Under the pieces are notes generated by a model, which searched no databases, was not told the DNA's origin, and saw nothing but the letters and a program-made list of their open reading frames with translations. A stretch of 64,000 nucleotides of DNA. It comes from Pirellulales bacterium. Lineage in GTDB: Bacteria > Planctomycetota > Planctomycetia > Pirellulales > JACPPG01. Of this stretch, positions 10,097 to 18,491 are shown piece by piece. The stretch covers positions 124,001 through 188,000 of the forward strand of contig DASYDW010000019.1 in assembly GCA_036499395.1 (NCBI GenBank), given 5' to 3'. The position numbers were made by a program, and so were the translations under genes. Positions within the stretch are counted from its first letter, which is position 1. Every line of letters starts with the position of its first letter.

Positions 10097-10141
10097 CGCC
10101 CGAGCCTGGAACTGGTATTCCAAGCTCGGGCGTGATTTTTA
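10097..10141. terminator. Bidirectional intrinsic terminator
   Basis: Perfect 9-bp stem cgcccgagc / gctcgggcg (10097-10105 with 10124-10132), extended by an inner tggaa/ttcca stem. It is followed by tgattttta on the plus strand and by a T-rich run on the minus strand (aaaaaagaaa at about 10087-10096). It sits between the convergent PpiD-like gene and glgB and can serve both. Confidence 0.88.
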
Positions 10142-10185
10142 TCGTCGCGGCTGACAGTTTCGGCGCGACGTTGAATGCACAGGAT

Positions 10186-10233
10186 TGTCGTTACTCGGCG
10201 CTGTCGTTACTCGGCGCTGTCGTTACTCGGCGA
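10186..10233. repeat. Three tandem 16-bp repeats
   Basis: Unit tgtcgttactcggcgc occurs three times head to tail, the last differing only in its final base. It lies just downstream of the glgB stop codon. No coding function is apparent; likely a slippage-prone short tandem repeat. Confidence 0.85.
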
Positions 10234-10257
10234 TCGCGTCCAGCGATGCCTGGCCAC

Positions 10258-12474
10258 CTAGCGTCGCGGCTTCAACACCGTGAGTGCCAAGGGCGGAATC
10301 GCGATCTGGATCGAGGCCGGCCGGCCATGGCTGCCAACGGCTTCGGCCATCACGCCTGGGCCATTTCCCAGGTTGCTGCCGCTGTAGTACATCGAATCGC
10401 TGTTGAACACCTCGTCGTACCAACACAGCTCGGGCACACCCAGGCGATGCGACAGGCGGGGCGACGGCGTGAAGTTGCAGGCCACGACCAGGAAGTCGTT
10501 AGGATCTTTGGCCCGGCGAATGTAACCGAGCACGCTCTCGTCGCAGTTGCGGCAATCGATCCACTCGAATCCCGACGGATCGAAGTCCACTTCGTACAAC
10601 GCCGGCTCTTTGCGGTAGAGCCGATTGATGTCCTGCACCATCTTCTGCACGCCCTGGTGCGATTCCCACTGCAGCAGGTCCCATTGCAGGCTGGTGTCGT
10701 AATTCCATTCGTTCCATTGGGCGAACTCGTCACCCATGAACAGCAGCTTCTTGCCGGGATGCGTCCACATGTACGAATACAAGAGCCGCATGTTGGCGAA
10801 CTTCTGCCACAGGTCACCTGGCATCTGATCCAGGATCGAACCCTTGCCGTGTACCACTTCGTCGTGCGACAGGGGAAGTACGAAGTTCTCGTGGAACGCG
10901 TAGATCAGGCTGAAGGTCAGCTCGTCGTGGTGATACTTGCGATGAATCGGATCGTGACGCATGTAGCGCGTCGTGTCGTTCATCCAACCCATATTCCATT
11001 TCAAGCTGAAGCCCAGGCCGCCGACGTACGTCGGACGTGACACGCCGGGCCAGGCCGTCGATTCCTCGGCGATCGTCAGCGTGCCGGGATACTGCGAGTG
11101 CGACTGCACGTTCAGCTCCTTCAACAGGCTGATCGCCTCGAGATTCTCGCGGCCGCCGAATTCATTGGGGATCCATTCCCCGGCCTCACGGCTGTAGTCC
11201 AAGTAGATCATCGACGCCACGGCATCCACACGCAGCCCGTCGATGTGATACTTGTCCATCCAGAACAGGGCGTTGGACAGCAGGAAGTTGCGTACTTCGT
11301 GCCGGCCATAGTTGAAGATCAACGTGCCCCAGTCCTTGTGCTCGCCCTTGCGCGGATCGGCATGTTCGTACAGCGCTGTGCCGTCAAAGCGCGCCAGGCC
11401 ATGTCCATCGCGGGGGAAGTGGGCCGGCACCCAATCCAGGATGACACCCAAACCACTCTGGTGGCAGTGATCCACGAAGTACATGAAGTCTTCGGGCGAA
11501 CCGTAACGGCTCGTCGGGGCAAAATAGCCCACCGTCTGGTAGCCCCAGCTTCCCGAGAAGGGATGCTCGGAGACCGGCAACAGTTCCAGGTGCGTGAAGC
11601 CCATTTCCTGGGCATAGTCGACCATCGCGTGGGCCAGTTCGCGATACGTCATCCAGCGGTGATGGTCGTCGCCCGGACGGCGCCAGCTTCCCAGATGCAC
11701 TTCGTAAATCGACATCGGCGCTTCGAGCTTGTTCGCTTCCAGGCGCTTTACCATCCAATCAGCGTCGGACCATTTGTAGCGATCCAGGCTGACAACCTTC
11801 GACGCGGTGCGCGGCGGCAACTCGGCGGCAAAACCGTAGGGATCAGACTTCTCGAAAACCTCGTCGTTGTGCTTGACGCGGTATTTGTAGAGCGTCCCTT
11901 CGGTCAACCCTGGCACGAACAATTCCCAGAAGCCGCTGGGAATGTGCTTCCGCATCGGGTGCCGGCGACTGTCCCAGTTGTTGAAATCACCGATCACGCT
12001 GACGCTGGTCGCGTTCGGCGCCCAGACGGCGAAGTTCACCCCTTGGACACCATCGACGGTGCGCAGCTGCGCGCCCAGCCGATCGTAGCTGCGCCAGTGA
12101 GTTCCCTCGCTGAGCAAATACAGGTCGTATTCGGTCATCAAGTTCGGGAAGGCATACGGATCGTGCATGGTGGCTCGGTTGCCGCTTTCATCGGCGGTTT
12201 GCAGAAGATACTTATTCGCCGAGCCTGTCGTCGGCATGGGACAGATCGCTTCGAACAATCCGGCCGGATGGATCCGACGCATCGGCTGCGACGCACCGGG
12301 GGCCGCGGCCGGGTCGACCACCCAGGCTTGCGACGAGTGCGGAAAATAGGCCCGCACCGCCAGCGCCTGTCGTCCCTGGTCCTCGACGATATGCGGCCCT
12401 AGCAAACCGAACGGGTTTTCGTCGCGTTCCTCGATCAATCGTCCCACATGGTCTAACGCAATGGTCGTACGCAC
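10258..12474 (-). CDS. glgB: 1,4-alpha-glucan branching enzyme
   Basis: Makes the alpha-1,6 branches of glycogen in the cytoplasm. 738 aa, close to the usual length of the two-N-domain form. GTG start at 12474, supported by a ggaggt ribosome binding site 8 bp upstream. Order: N1 domain (about 1-105), CBM48 ('GDFNNWDSRRHPM', about 165-180), then a GH13 barrel. Catalytic Asp lies in 'IDGLRVDAVASM', catalytic Glu in 'LTIAEESTAW', and the transition-state Asp in 'PLSHDEVVHGKGS'. A C-terminal all-beta domain ends the protein. No other glycogen gene is adjacent. The RNase H-like gene ends 126 bp upstream on the same strand. Confidence 0.97.
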   Translation of the reverse strand: MRTTIALDHVGRLIEERDENPFGLLGPHIVEDQGRQALAVRAYFPHSSQAWVVDPAAAPGASQPMRRIHPAGLFEAICPMPTTGSANKYLLQTADESGNRATMHDPYAFPNLMTEYDLYLLSEGTHWRSYDRLGAQLRTVDGVQGVNFAVWAPNATSVSVIGDFNNWDSRRHPMRKHIPSGFWELFVPGLTEGTLYKYRVKHNDEVFEKSDPYGFAAELPPRTASKVVSLDRYKWSDADWMVKRLEANKLEAPMSIYEVHLGSWRRPGDDHHRWMTYRELAHAMVDYAQEMGFTHLELLPVSEHPFSGSWGYQTVGYFAPTSRYGSPEDFMYFVDHCHQSGLGVILDWVPAHFPRDGHGLARFDGTALYEHADPRKGEHKDWGTLIFNYGRHEVRNFLLSNALFWMDKYHIDGLRVDAVASMIYLDYSREAGEWIPNEFGGRENLEAISLLKELNVQSHSQYPGTLTIAEESTAWPGVSRPTYVGGLGFSLKWNMGWMNDTTRYMRHDPIHRKYHHDELTFSLIYAFHENFVLPLSHDEVVHGKGSILDQMPGDLWQKFANMRLLYSYMWTHPGKKLLFMGDEFAQWNEWNYDTSLQWDLLQWESHQGVQKMVQDINRLYRKEPALYEVDFDPSGFEWIDCRNCDESVLGYIRRAKDPNDFLVVACNFTPSPRLSHRLGVPELCWYDEVFNSDSMYYSGSNLGNGPGVMAEAVGSHGRPASIQIAIPPLALTVLKPRR

Positions 12475-12600
12475 GCTTCCGTACCTCCGTGTCGGTCCCA
12501 GCCTTCCCCCGCCGGACCGCTCGATTGTGGATGTTCCCTGGTAGTTCGTCCAGCGCCGGCCCGCTCCGGCTGCCGCAAAATCGCTTTCCCTGGCGCCGTC

Positions 12601-13200
12601 TTATTTCAGCCAAGGGTATGGCAGTAAAGAAGTTCCAAGCTGTGCCGCCGACAGCCACACGCGTTCGCACCGCTCGGCCAGAGCCAGCCGAAAACGGAGC
12701 CACAGGCCCCGTCCGACCTCGAGCAGCCGCTCGACGGTCAGGGCGTCGTTGCCGAACGAGGGGGCCGTGTCCGACGGTCCAGACGCTGCTGCCTGTCCGG
12801 TGTGGGCGCTGTCGATGCGCCAAGCCGTCCCTTGGATGCGATGGATTTTCAAGGCCCGGTCCAACCGCTGCCAGAGGTCCTGGTTCTTCACCGGGACCAT
12901 CTCGCCGAAGTGTTCCCACTTCCAGCCGTTGCGCCCCCATTCGGGCAAGCCGTAGTTAATCCCTCGCTTGACGTACCGGCTCGGCGTCACCAGCGTCACG
13001 CGTGACGGCTGGTCGAGCGCTTCGAGTCCGCGCACGACGGCAAGTAGTTCCAGCCGTTCGCCATGAGCATCGGGCTCGGCGTCGGCGGCCTTCAACGTGG
13101 CCGATCCATCAGCCGCTTTCAGGACGAAACTCCATTCGTCCCGGTTGCTCCCCCTGTTCGCCTGAGAGAACAGGAAGAAATGCGGCGTCGGAATTTTCAT
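12601..13200 (-). CDS. RNase H-fold protein, probably non-catalytic
   Basis: 199 aa. The middle aligns well with RNase HI: 'GERLELLAVVRGLEAL', 'TPSRYVKRGINYGL' and 'VPVKNQDLWQRLDRAL' match E. coli blocks 'RMELMAAIVALEAL', 'TDSQYVRQGI' and 'KPVKNVDLWQRLDAAL'. However only the Glu (E51) of the four acidic active-site residues is kept: the second Asp is Pro (P73), the first Asp is missing from the N-terminal strand, and the last is not found. It may bind RNA:DNA hybrids without cutting, or be a repurposed fold. ATG at 13200. Confidence 0.75.
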   Translation of the reverse strand: MKIPTPHFFLFSQANRGSNRDEWSFVLKAADGSATLKAADAEPDAHGERLELLAVVRGLEALDQPSRVTLVTPSRYVKRGINYGLPEWGRNGWKWEHFGEMVPVKNQDLWQRLDRALKIHRIQGTAWRIDSAHTGQAAASGPSDTAPSFGNDALTVERLLEVGRGLWLRFRLALAERCERVWLSAAQLGTSLLPYPWLK

Positions 13201-13439
13201 AAAAGAGCATTCACCGTTTGCAATGCCGTGGGTGCGGGATTGTTGCGTAGCTTTGATCCCGGATGGCCGCCGCAGAGCCCGAAAGATGATCGGCAGCCCA
13301 AGCTACGCTCCTTGGATGCTTTCACTTATCGGCAAGCTTCACGTAGATTCCGCAGTTTTACTGGCGTGAACTTTTCGAAGCGGGGGTCCACGGTTGGTAA
13401 AGCTGCAGAACGCGGCCCGCGGCAAGCCGTAACACAGGC

Positions 13440-14969
13440 TTACGGCAGAATGCGCAAACCCACGACGCTATCCAGCTTTAGCATCGCCCGTCGGTGGCGC
13501 ACCAGGGCGTCGCGGTATTGCCGGACCAGGTCCTGGTAGTCGCGCTGTGCGATCAGGTAGGCGTAGACGTCTTCTCCCTCTTTTTCCGAAGCTTTCAGGC
13601 TGTGATCGCGTACGTGCTTGGCCGCCGGCAGCAGGTGTTTCTCGATGCGTTCGATCATCGCCCGCGAGACTTCGTACTCTTCGCGAGCGTCTTCGACTTC
13701 TGCCAGGACACGCCGCTCGATCACCTGCAATTCCAGCCGGCTTTGATCCACGTTGACCGCCGCATGGCGAATGTTTCCCTGATTGCGGTCGTAAATCGGC
13801 GCCGTGACCGTCGCGCCCAAGGCCCATGATCGCGAGCTGGGCACACTGAACGGCGAATTATCCTGATACGTATAGGGCTGATAAAGCACATACACGTCAG
13901 GAAAGCGGTTCGCCTTGGCCAATTTCACGTCGGCCATGGCGCGGCAAACATTCATCCGGTACATCGCCACGTCAGGTCGCGCGGCCAGAGCCGTTTGCAC
14001 CAGCTCGTCCGTTGGGGGAGGGGGCGGCACGAGGTCCCGCAACGAGCCGCGCAGCTCCAACGTCTGTGCCGCCTCGCGTGGCAGGCCCAGGACCGTGGCC
14101 AGGGTGCGCTTGGCGCTGGCCAGATTCGCCTCGGCGTCGAGCTTGGCTAGTTCGATCGAGTCGCGGTGAATCTCGATATGGTCCTTCTGCAGTTGCTCGT
14201 CCTCGGTGTCGTTTCCCTTTTTCCCGTGCGTATCCAAGGCGATGTTCACGGCCGCGAGCCCTGCCTCGGAAAATCGCAACGTTTCGCGCGCGGAGAGTGC
14301 GTCGACGTACGTGGTGTACAGATAATCCAGTTCCTGGCGCACCAGGTCCAGAAATTGTGCCTCGGTCGCGCGGCGGGCCTGCGCCGCCACTTCCATCCGC
14401 GCAATTCGTTTGCCCGACAGGTCGAAGGGATACGTGATGTTAATGTCGTACTGCGTCGGTCCCCCCGGATTCGTCGTCGTGTTGTAGCGACGATAGGGAA
14501 TCAACTGGCCGTCGGCGAAGACGAAGGGATTCACGCGCAGCGAGGCCGTCAGCTCATCGGCCCGCGCTTGCGGAATCTCAAGCGACTTGGCGCGCAACGA
14601 CAGGCTGCCGCGCCGTAGTTGCTCGATCGCCTGATCGAGAGTCATACCATCGAGCGGCCCCTCATCTTCGGGCGTCAGGGGTGCATCGAGCGCAAAGGGC
14701 ATCGAGCCACTGCCGGGCGCAAAAGTCCGGCCGCGCGGCATCGGTAACGATTGCATACCCGGCGCCCGCCGTACTCCCGATCGTCCGGGCTGTATTCGGG
14801 GATGTCCGGCCCGGCCGCCGATGATTCCGCCCGAATCTTGATAGGCCGCGGGGGTCGCCGAACCCGACATGCCCAGCCCCGGACCGACACCTCCGGGCGC
14901 AGACAGATCCTGCGCGCCGGCCGGCGCGATCGCTAGCAATACGACAGCGATCCCCCACATCAAACGCAT
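13440..14969 (-). CDS. TolC-family outer membrane efflux protein
   Basis: 509 aa from the ATG at 14969, chosen because it starts a clean signal peptide ('MRLMWGIAVVLLAIAPAGAQ'); the open frame runs 450 bp further upstream without likeness to protein. A Pro/Gly-rich segment (about 20-105) leads into the OEP domain, with 'MTLDQAIEQLRRGSLSLR' near its start and long heptad-rich helices including 'ALAARPDVAMYRMNVCRAMA' about two-thirds along. Such trimers form the outer-membrane exit duct for RND or ABC pumps. No inner-membrane pump or adaptor is next to it, so the partner is elsewhere. Divergent from the ion channel gene. Confidence 0.85.
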   Translation of the reverse strand: MRLMWGIAVVLLAIAPAGAQDLSAPGGVGPGLGMSGSATPAAYQDSGGIIGGRAGHPRIQPGRSGVRRAPGMQSLPMPRGRTFAPGSGSMPFALDAPLTPEDEGPLDGMTLDQAIEQLRRGSLSLRAKSLEIPQARADELTASLRVNPFVFADGQLIPYRRYNTTTNPGGPTQYDINITYPFDLSGKRIARMEVAAQARRATEAQFLDLVRQELDYLYTTYVDALSARETLRFSEAGLAAVNIALDTHGKKGNDTEDEQLQKDHIEIHRDSIELAKLDAEANLASAKRTLATVLGLPREAAQTLELRGSLRDLVPPPPPTDELVQTALAARPDVAMYRMNVCRAMADVKLAKANRFPDVYVLYQPYTYQDNSPFSVPSSRSWALGATVTAPIYDRNQGNIRHAAVNVDQSRLELQVIERRVLAEVEDAREEYEVSRAMIERIEKHLLPAAKHVRDHSLKASEKEGEDVYAYLIAQRDYQDLVRQYRDALVRHRRAMLKLDSVVGLRILP

Positions 14970-15436
14970 GTTGTGCAGCTTCGCGGCACCAAGCCCCAAG
15001 CGAATCAGCGCATAGCATCCTCGTTCAATTAGGAAGGATCGGCAGAATTTGCCTCGTTTAATGATCGAATCGGTTGCGCGAAGCACCGGTGGCTCATTCA
15101 AGAAATGCAATCCGCCCTGCTTCATAGCCAACGCAAGCATTGGCAGCACCCCACGCTGCGGCTCAGCAGATATATCGCGCGAAATACGTTCGCGGTCTGG
15201 CGCCCTGCCACGGGCAAGCTCGTGGATGGTTTCGACGCGCGCCCCGAACGCCTGAATGCGCTGCGTGGTCGCGGATTCGCGCGGTGAGTGATCTTCGATC
15301 GCATCGCTGCGCTGACCGAGATTTCTATTGCGTGAATTCAGGCAATCGGCGAGAACGTGACAGCTTGGGGCGCGCGGGACATCGCGCGCTTTTGGGGGCC
15401 GTATCGAGGCGGCAATTTCCACTGCGGATTCATGTT
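14970..15436. other. Divergent intergenic region (TolC / ion channel)
   Basis: About 465 bp between divergent starts. Open frames run through it on both strands but their translations look random. I see no ribosome binding site worth naming for either flanking gene and no RNA structure. Confidence 0.35.
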
Positions 15437-16942
15437 ATGAGCAACTGCGATAAATCGTATCGGCGCGCCATCGCCAGCCTGCGAACGATCATTCACCGTC
15501 AACACATGTCGCTTTACATCGTGGTCATAGCCTGCGTCCTCGCCGGCTTGGCTAGCGCGGCTGAGAACCCCTTCCGCGCCGAGGAAACCGGGTCGGACAC
15601 TGCAATAGAAACGGCCATTCAGTCGCTGGCCGCTGACCAAGCCCCCGCTGAGCAGCCCGCCGACGATGCAGGCGCTCCCCGAAGCTTCGCCGTTGAAGTA
15701 GAACCCGTGGCGACCGATTTTCCCGCACAACAGCAACTAACTGCTACCACCGCCCCATCCGCCGCGGCGCCCGAAGCAAACCTGAAACTTCCCCCTGGCC
15801 ATCCGACGAGCGTCGAGATCGACATCGAAGTCGTCGAGGTTTCGCAAATTCAGGATCACGACCAGAAATTCGACGTCGAGTTCAACGCGTACTTTGTATG
15901 GAAAGACCCGAGGCTGGCGTTTGATGCCCAGGCCGAGGGCGTAATGAAGAAAATCGTGCCGGCCGACGAGATCTGGACGCCCGACCCGCTCTTGGTCGAC
16001 GAACTGGACGTCGACGCCCGCGGCGGCGCCACTGCCCACGTGCAGCCGGACGGCACGATCTATTTGAACCGCTATTACCGCGGCTCGATCACGGGCAGCT
16101 TCGATCTTCACGAATTTCCGCTCGATCATCACGACCTGGAAGTCGCGCTCGAGGCGACCGGCTATGAGTCCGACGAGGTTGTCTTCGCGGTCGGCGAAGT
16201 CCGTCCCGTGAATCCCGAGCACGTAGTGCCGCATGGTTGGAAGATGCTAGGCCTGTCGGCTACGACGGCCGAGTCGAAATATGCGCGGACGAACGAGACG
16301 TTTTCGCTATTGAAGATGACGATCCAAGTCACGCGCGATCCGCACTTTTATTTGTGGTCGATCGTACTCCCGTTGATTCCGATCATGGCCACGGCCTGGT
16401 CGGTTTTCTGGATGGATCCCAAAGAGTTCAGCTCACAGGTCGGCGTCGGCATCACGGCCATGCTGACGGTCGTGGCCTACCGGATCACGATCGACTCCAG
16501 CCTGCCGCCGCTGACGTACATGACGCGCATGGATTACTTTCTGCTCATCTGCCAGACGTTCGTGTTTCTGGCTTTCGTGGCGTCGGTATCGATTCACGTT
16601 TTGTACGCGCTCGACGTGCCGCATATGCGCGCCCGCGCGGCGCGGCTCACCGAGATGTGTCGCTGGCTCCCTCCCCTCGTGCTAACGATCGTCAGCGTGT
16701 CGCTGGCTGTGCTGCCAGTCCGCTACGGAACCTATGTCATCCTGGCCCCCACAATCCTGGCGGCAGTATGGCTGCGCGGGCCTCTCTTGCACCCGATTCA
16801 GACCGTGAAAACCCTGATCAGGCCCGAGCTTCTGATCGAAATGCCCGAGGCCTCGCAGGCCGAAACGCCGGCCCCGCATGGCCTATTCCGCAAGGGCTCG
16901 CCGAAGAGCGAATCGCGTGGCGGTGACCGCCGAACGGCCTAG
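15437..16942 (+). CDS. Prokaryotic pentameric ligand-gated ion channel
   Basis: 501 aa from ATG 15437; ATG 15506 also gives a good signal peptide ('MSLYIVVIACVLAGLASAA'). Residues about 122-300 fit the extracellular ligand-binding domain. The Cys-loop position reads 'SFDLHEFPLDHHDLEV': the conserved FPxD is kept and both cysteines are absent, as in GLIC and ELIC. M1 is about 304-326, pore-lining M2 about 333-352 ('MLTVVAYRITIDSSLPPL', very like ELIC), M3 about 366-391. Two hydrophobic segments follow (about 411-427 and 431-447) where one M4 is expected. An Ala/Pro/Asp-rich stretch (45-118) precedes the binding domain. Ligand unknown. Confidence 0.9.
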   Translation: MSNCDKSYRRAIASLRTIIHRQHMSLYIVVIACVLAGLASAAENPFRAEETGSDTAIETAIQSLAADQAPAEQPADDAGAPRSFAVEVEPVATDFPAQQQLTATTAPSAAAPEANLKLPPGHPTSVEIDIEVVEVSQIQDHDQKFDVEFNAYFVWKDPRLAFDAQAEGVMKKIVPADEIWTPDPLLVDELDVDARGGATAHVQPDGTIYLNRYYRGSITGSFDLHEFPLDHHDLEVALEATGYESDEVVFAVGEVRPVNPEHVVPHGWKMLGLSATTAESKYARTNETFSLLKMTIQVTRDPHFYLWSIVLPLIPIMATAWSVFWMDPKEFSSQVGVGITAMLTVVAYRITIDSSLPPLTYMTRMDYFLLICQTFVFLAFVASVSIHVLYALDVPHMRARAARLTEMCRWLPPLVLTIVSVSLAVLPVRYGTYVILAPTILAAVWLRGPLLHPIQTVKTLIRPELLIEMPEASQAETPAPHGLFRKGSPKSESRGGDRRTA

Positions 16943-17083
16943 CCAACGCGCAGCACATCGAATCCTCACAAAAAGAACATTCGATACTTTCGCCCCGCTG
17001 GCGTGTTCAAGAGTCTATGGGGACCGCGGCACAAGCAGCGGCCAATGCAGGGGGGATGGGGCACGGATCAGGGAGTTTCTTTT

Positions 17084-18223
17084 ATGTCACGGTGCGCGCT
17101 TCGGTGGGGCCTGTTTTGCTGTGCGCTTGCGCCAGCAAGTGTTTACGCTCAGACGGATGTTTCGGCCGATTCACCAATCGCCGCAGAAACGAGCCCCGCG
17201 GTTGTCAACGAGCCGGCAGTTACGCAACTCGCGATGGCTGACGAAAAGCCCGCCGGAGATGGCCAGGCCTCGCCGGGCGACGGACGACGTGAAGGTCGCC
17301 CCCACGTCAGCCGTGAGCAACGCCGCCAATGGTGGGAACAATTCGGCCGCGCGCATGCCGCCTCGCACAAGAAAGACGGCGGCGCCGATAGTCGAGGGGA
17401 CAGCGAGAAGAAGGACGGTGCCGAGCAATCCAAAGACGGCGACAAGAAGGCCACGGCCTCGGGACACCACGGTCGCCATCATGGCCAGCACGCACGACAT
17501 CACCGCGATCGTCACGGGCACCACCGCGTCGCCCATCACGGTCGGCATCATCGCCATCACGGCCAAGTCGCGCACCATAAGCATCGCCACCACGGCGATC
17601 ATGCGTCACAGCAAGCCGCTCACAAACACGGCGCTCATGGACATCGCCATCACGGACACCGTGAACATGGTGATGCAGGCTCGCGTCAATTCGCCCGTCA
17701 TCACCGCGGTCACCGCCACGGCGCACATGGGCATCAGGGCTCGCACGGCGATCATTCGCAATTCGCGCATCATGGTCACCACTGGCACGGCCGCGACGGC
17801 CAACACGTTGCCCACCATCGCCACCACGGCGCCGGGCATCGCGAAGCCGGAGCCCATCATAGTCCGCACCAATTTGCCCATCGCCGTCATCATGGCGAAG
17901 GTGCTCGCGGAGCTGCTGGACGTCATGAGTTCGCTCGCGGGCCCCATCGCGGGGAACGCGGCGGCCATCCCGGTTCCGCTGCTCGTGGGCATGACGGTGA
18001 CCACCAGTTCACAGGCTTCCGTTTCCACGACGGCGCTCCTGCCGGACCGCACAGTGATCGGGGACATGGTGATCGGGCGCGCCCTGCCGGACCGCATGCC
18101 GGTCCAGGTCCAGGGGCCGGTCCTCGCCCCGACGATCACGGGCGTGTCGCGGAACTCGAACGAAAAATTGACCACCTGTTTCGGTTGGTCTCCGAAATGC
18201 GGCAAGAGGTGAAGAAGCCGTAA
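17084..18223 (+). CDS. Secreted histidine-rich protein
   Basis: 379 aa from ATG 17084, with aggag about 9 bp upstream and a signal peptide 'MSRCALRWGLFCCALA...YAQ'. A charged stretch (about 60-125) is followed by about 150 residues with roughly 55 histidines in units such as 'HHGRHHGQHARHH' and recurrent 'QFAHH', 'HGAHGH'. Further on the His density falls, Gly/Arg/Pro rises, and the end is a short coiled coil ('VAELERKIDHLF'). The composition suggests binding of Ni, Zn, Cu or Co in the periplasm or at the surface; this is inference. A competing open frame in the same stretch lacks signal and site. It follows the channel gene by 141 bp. Confidence 0.75.
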   Translation: MSRCALRWGLFCCALAPASVYAQTDVSADSPIAAETSPAVVNEPAVTQLAMADEKPAGDGQASPGDGRREGRPHVSREQRRQWWEQFGRAHAASHKKDGGADSRGDSEKKDGAEQSKDGDKKATASGHHGRHHGQHARHHRDRHGHHRVAHHGRHHRHHGQVAHHKHRHHGDHASQQAAHKHGAHGHRHHGHREHGDAGSRQFARHHRGHRHGAHGHQGSHGDHSQFAHHGHHWHGRDGQHVAHHRHHGAGHREAGAHHSPHQFAHRRHHGEGARGAAGRHEFARGPHRGERGGHPGSAARGHDGDHQFTGFRFHDGAPAGPHSDRGHGDRARPAGPHAGPGPGAGPRPDDHGRVAELERKIDHLFRLVSEMRQEVKKP

Positions 18224-18491
18224 CCGAATGAGCCCCGGCTGCCGTGGTGTCGGCCGGGGTTCTACGTCCCGCTCCTCTGCGGGCGAACCAATGCTAGCCG
18301 GAGACGGTCGTCGGAAACAGCGGCCGTCCCGGCTGGTTTTGTTTAAGGAGGGCCTCGCGCGATCCCACGGTTGCTCTTTTCGCGTTCCTCCCCTGCCCTC
18401 TACACTCGTGGTTGCCTGCCCATCGATCGCAATTGGCACGTGCGACATTCTCGCACACGATGGGCTGCTAGCCCGCGGAGCGGAGCGAACC

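Noticed and set aside
11098..12402. 434-aa plus-strand open frame
   Set aside because: Opposite glgB.
16878..18212. 444-aa plus-strand frame overlapping the His-rich gene
   Set aside because: It has no signal peptide or ribosome binding site, and its Ala/Thr/Ile/Met-rich translation is what a shifted reading of His-codon repeats gives.
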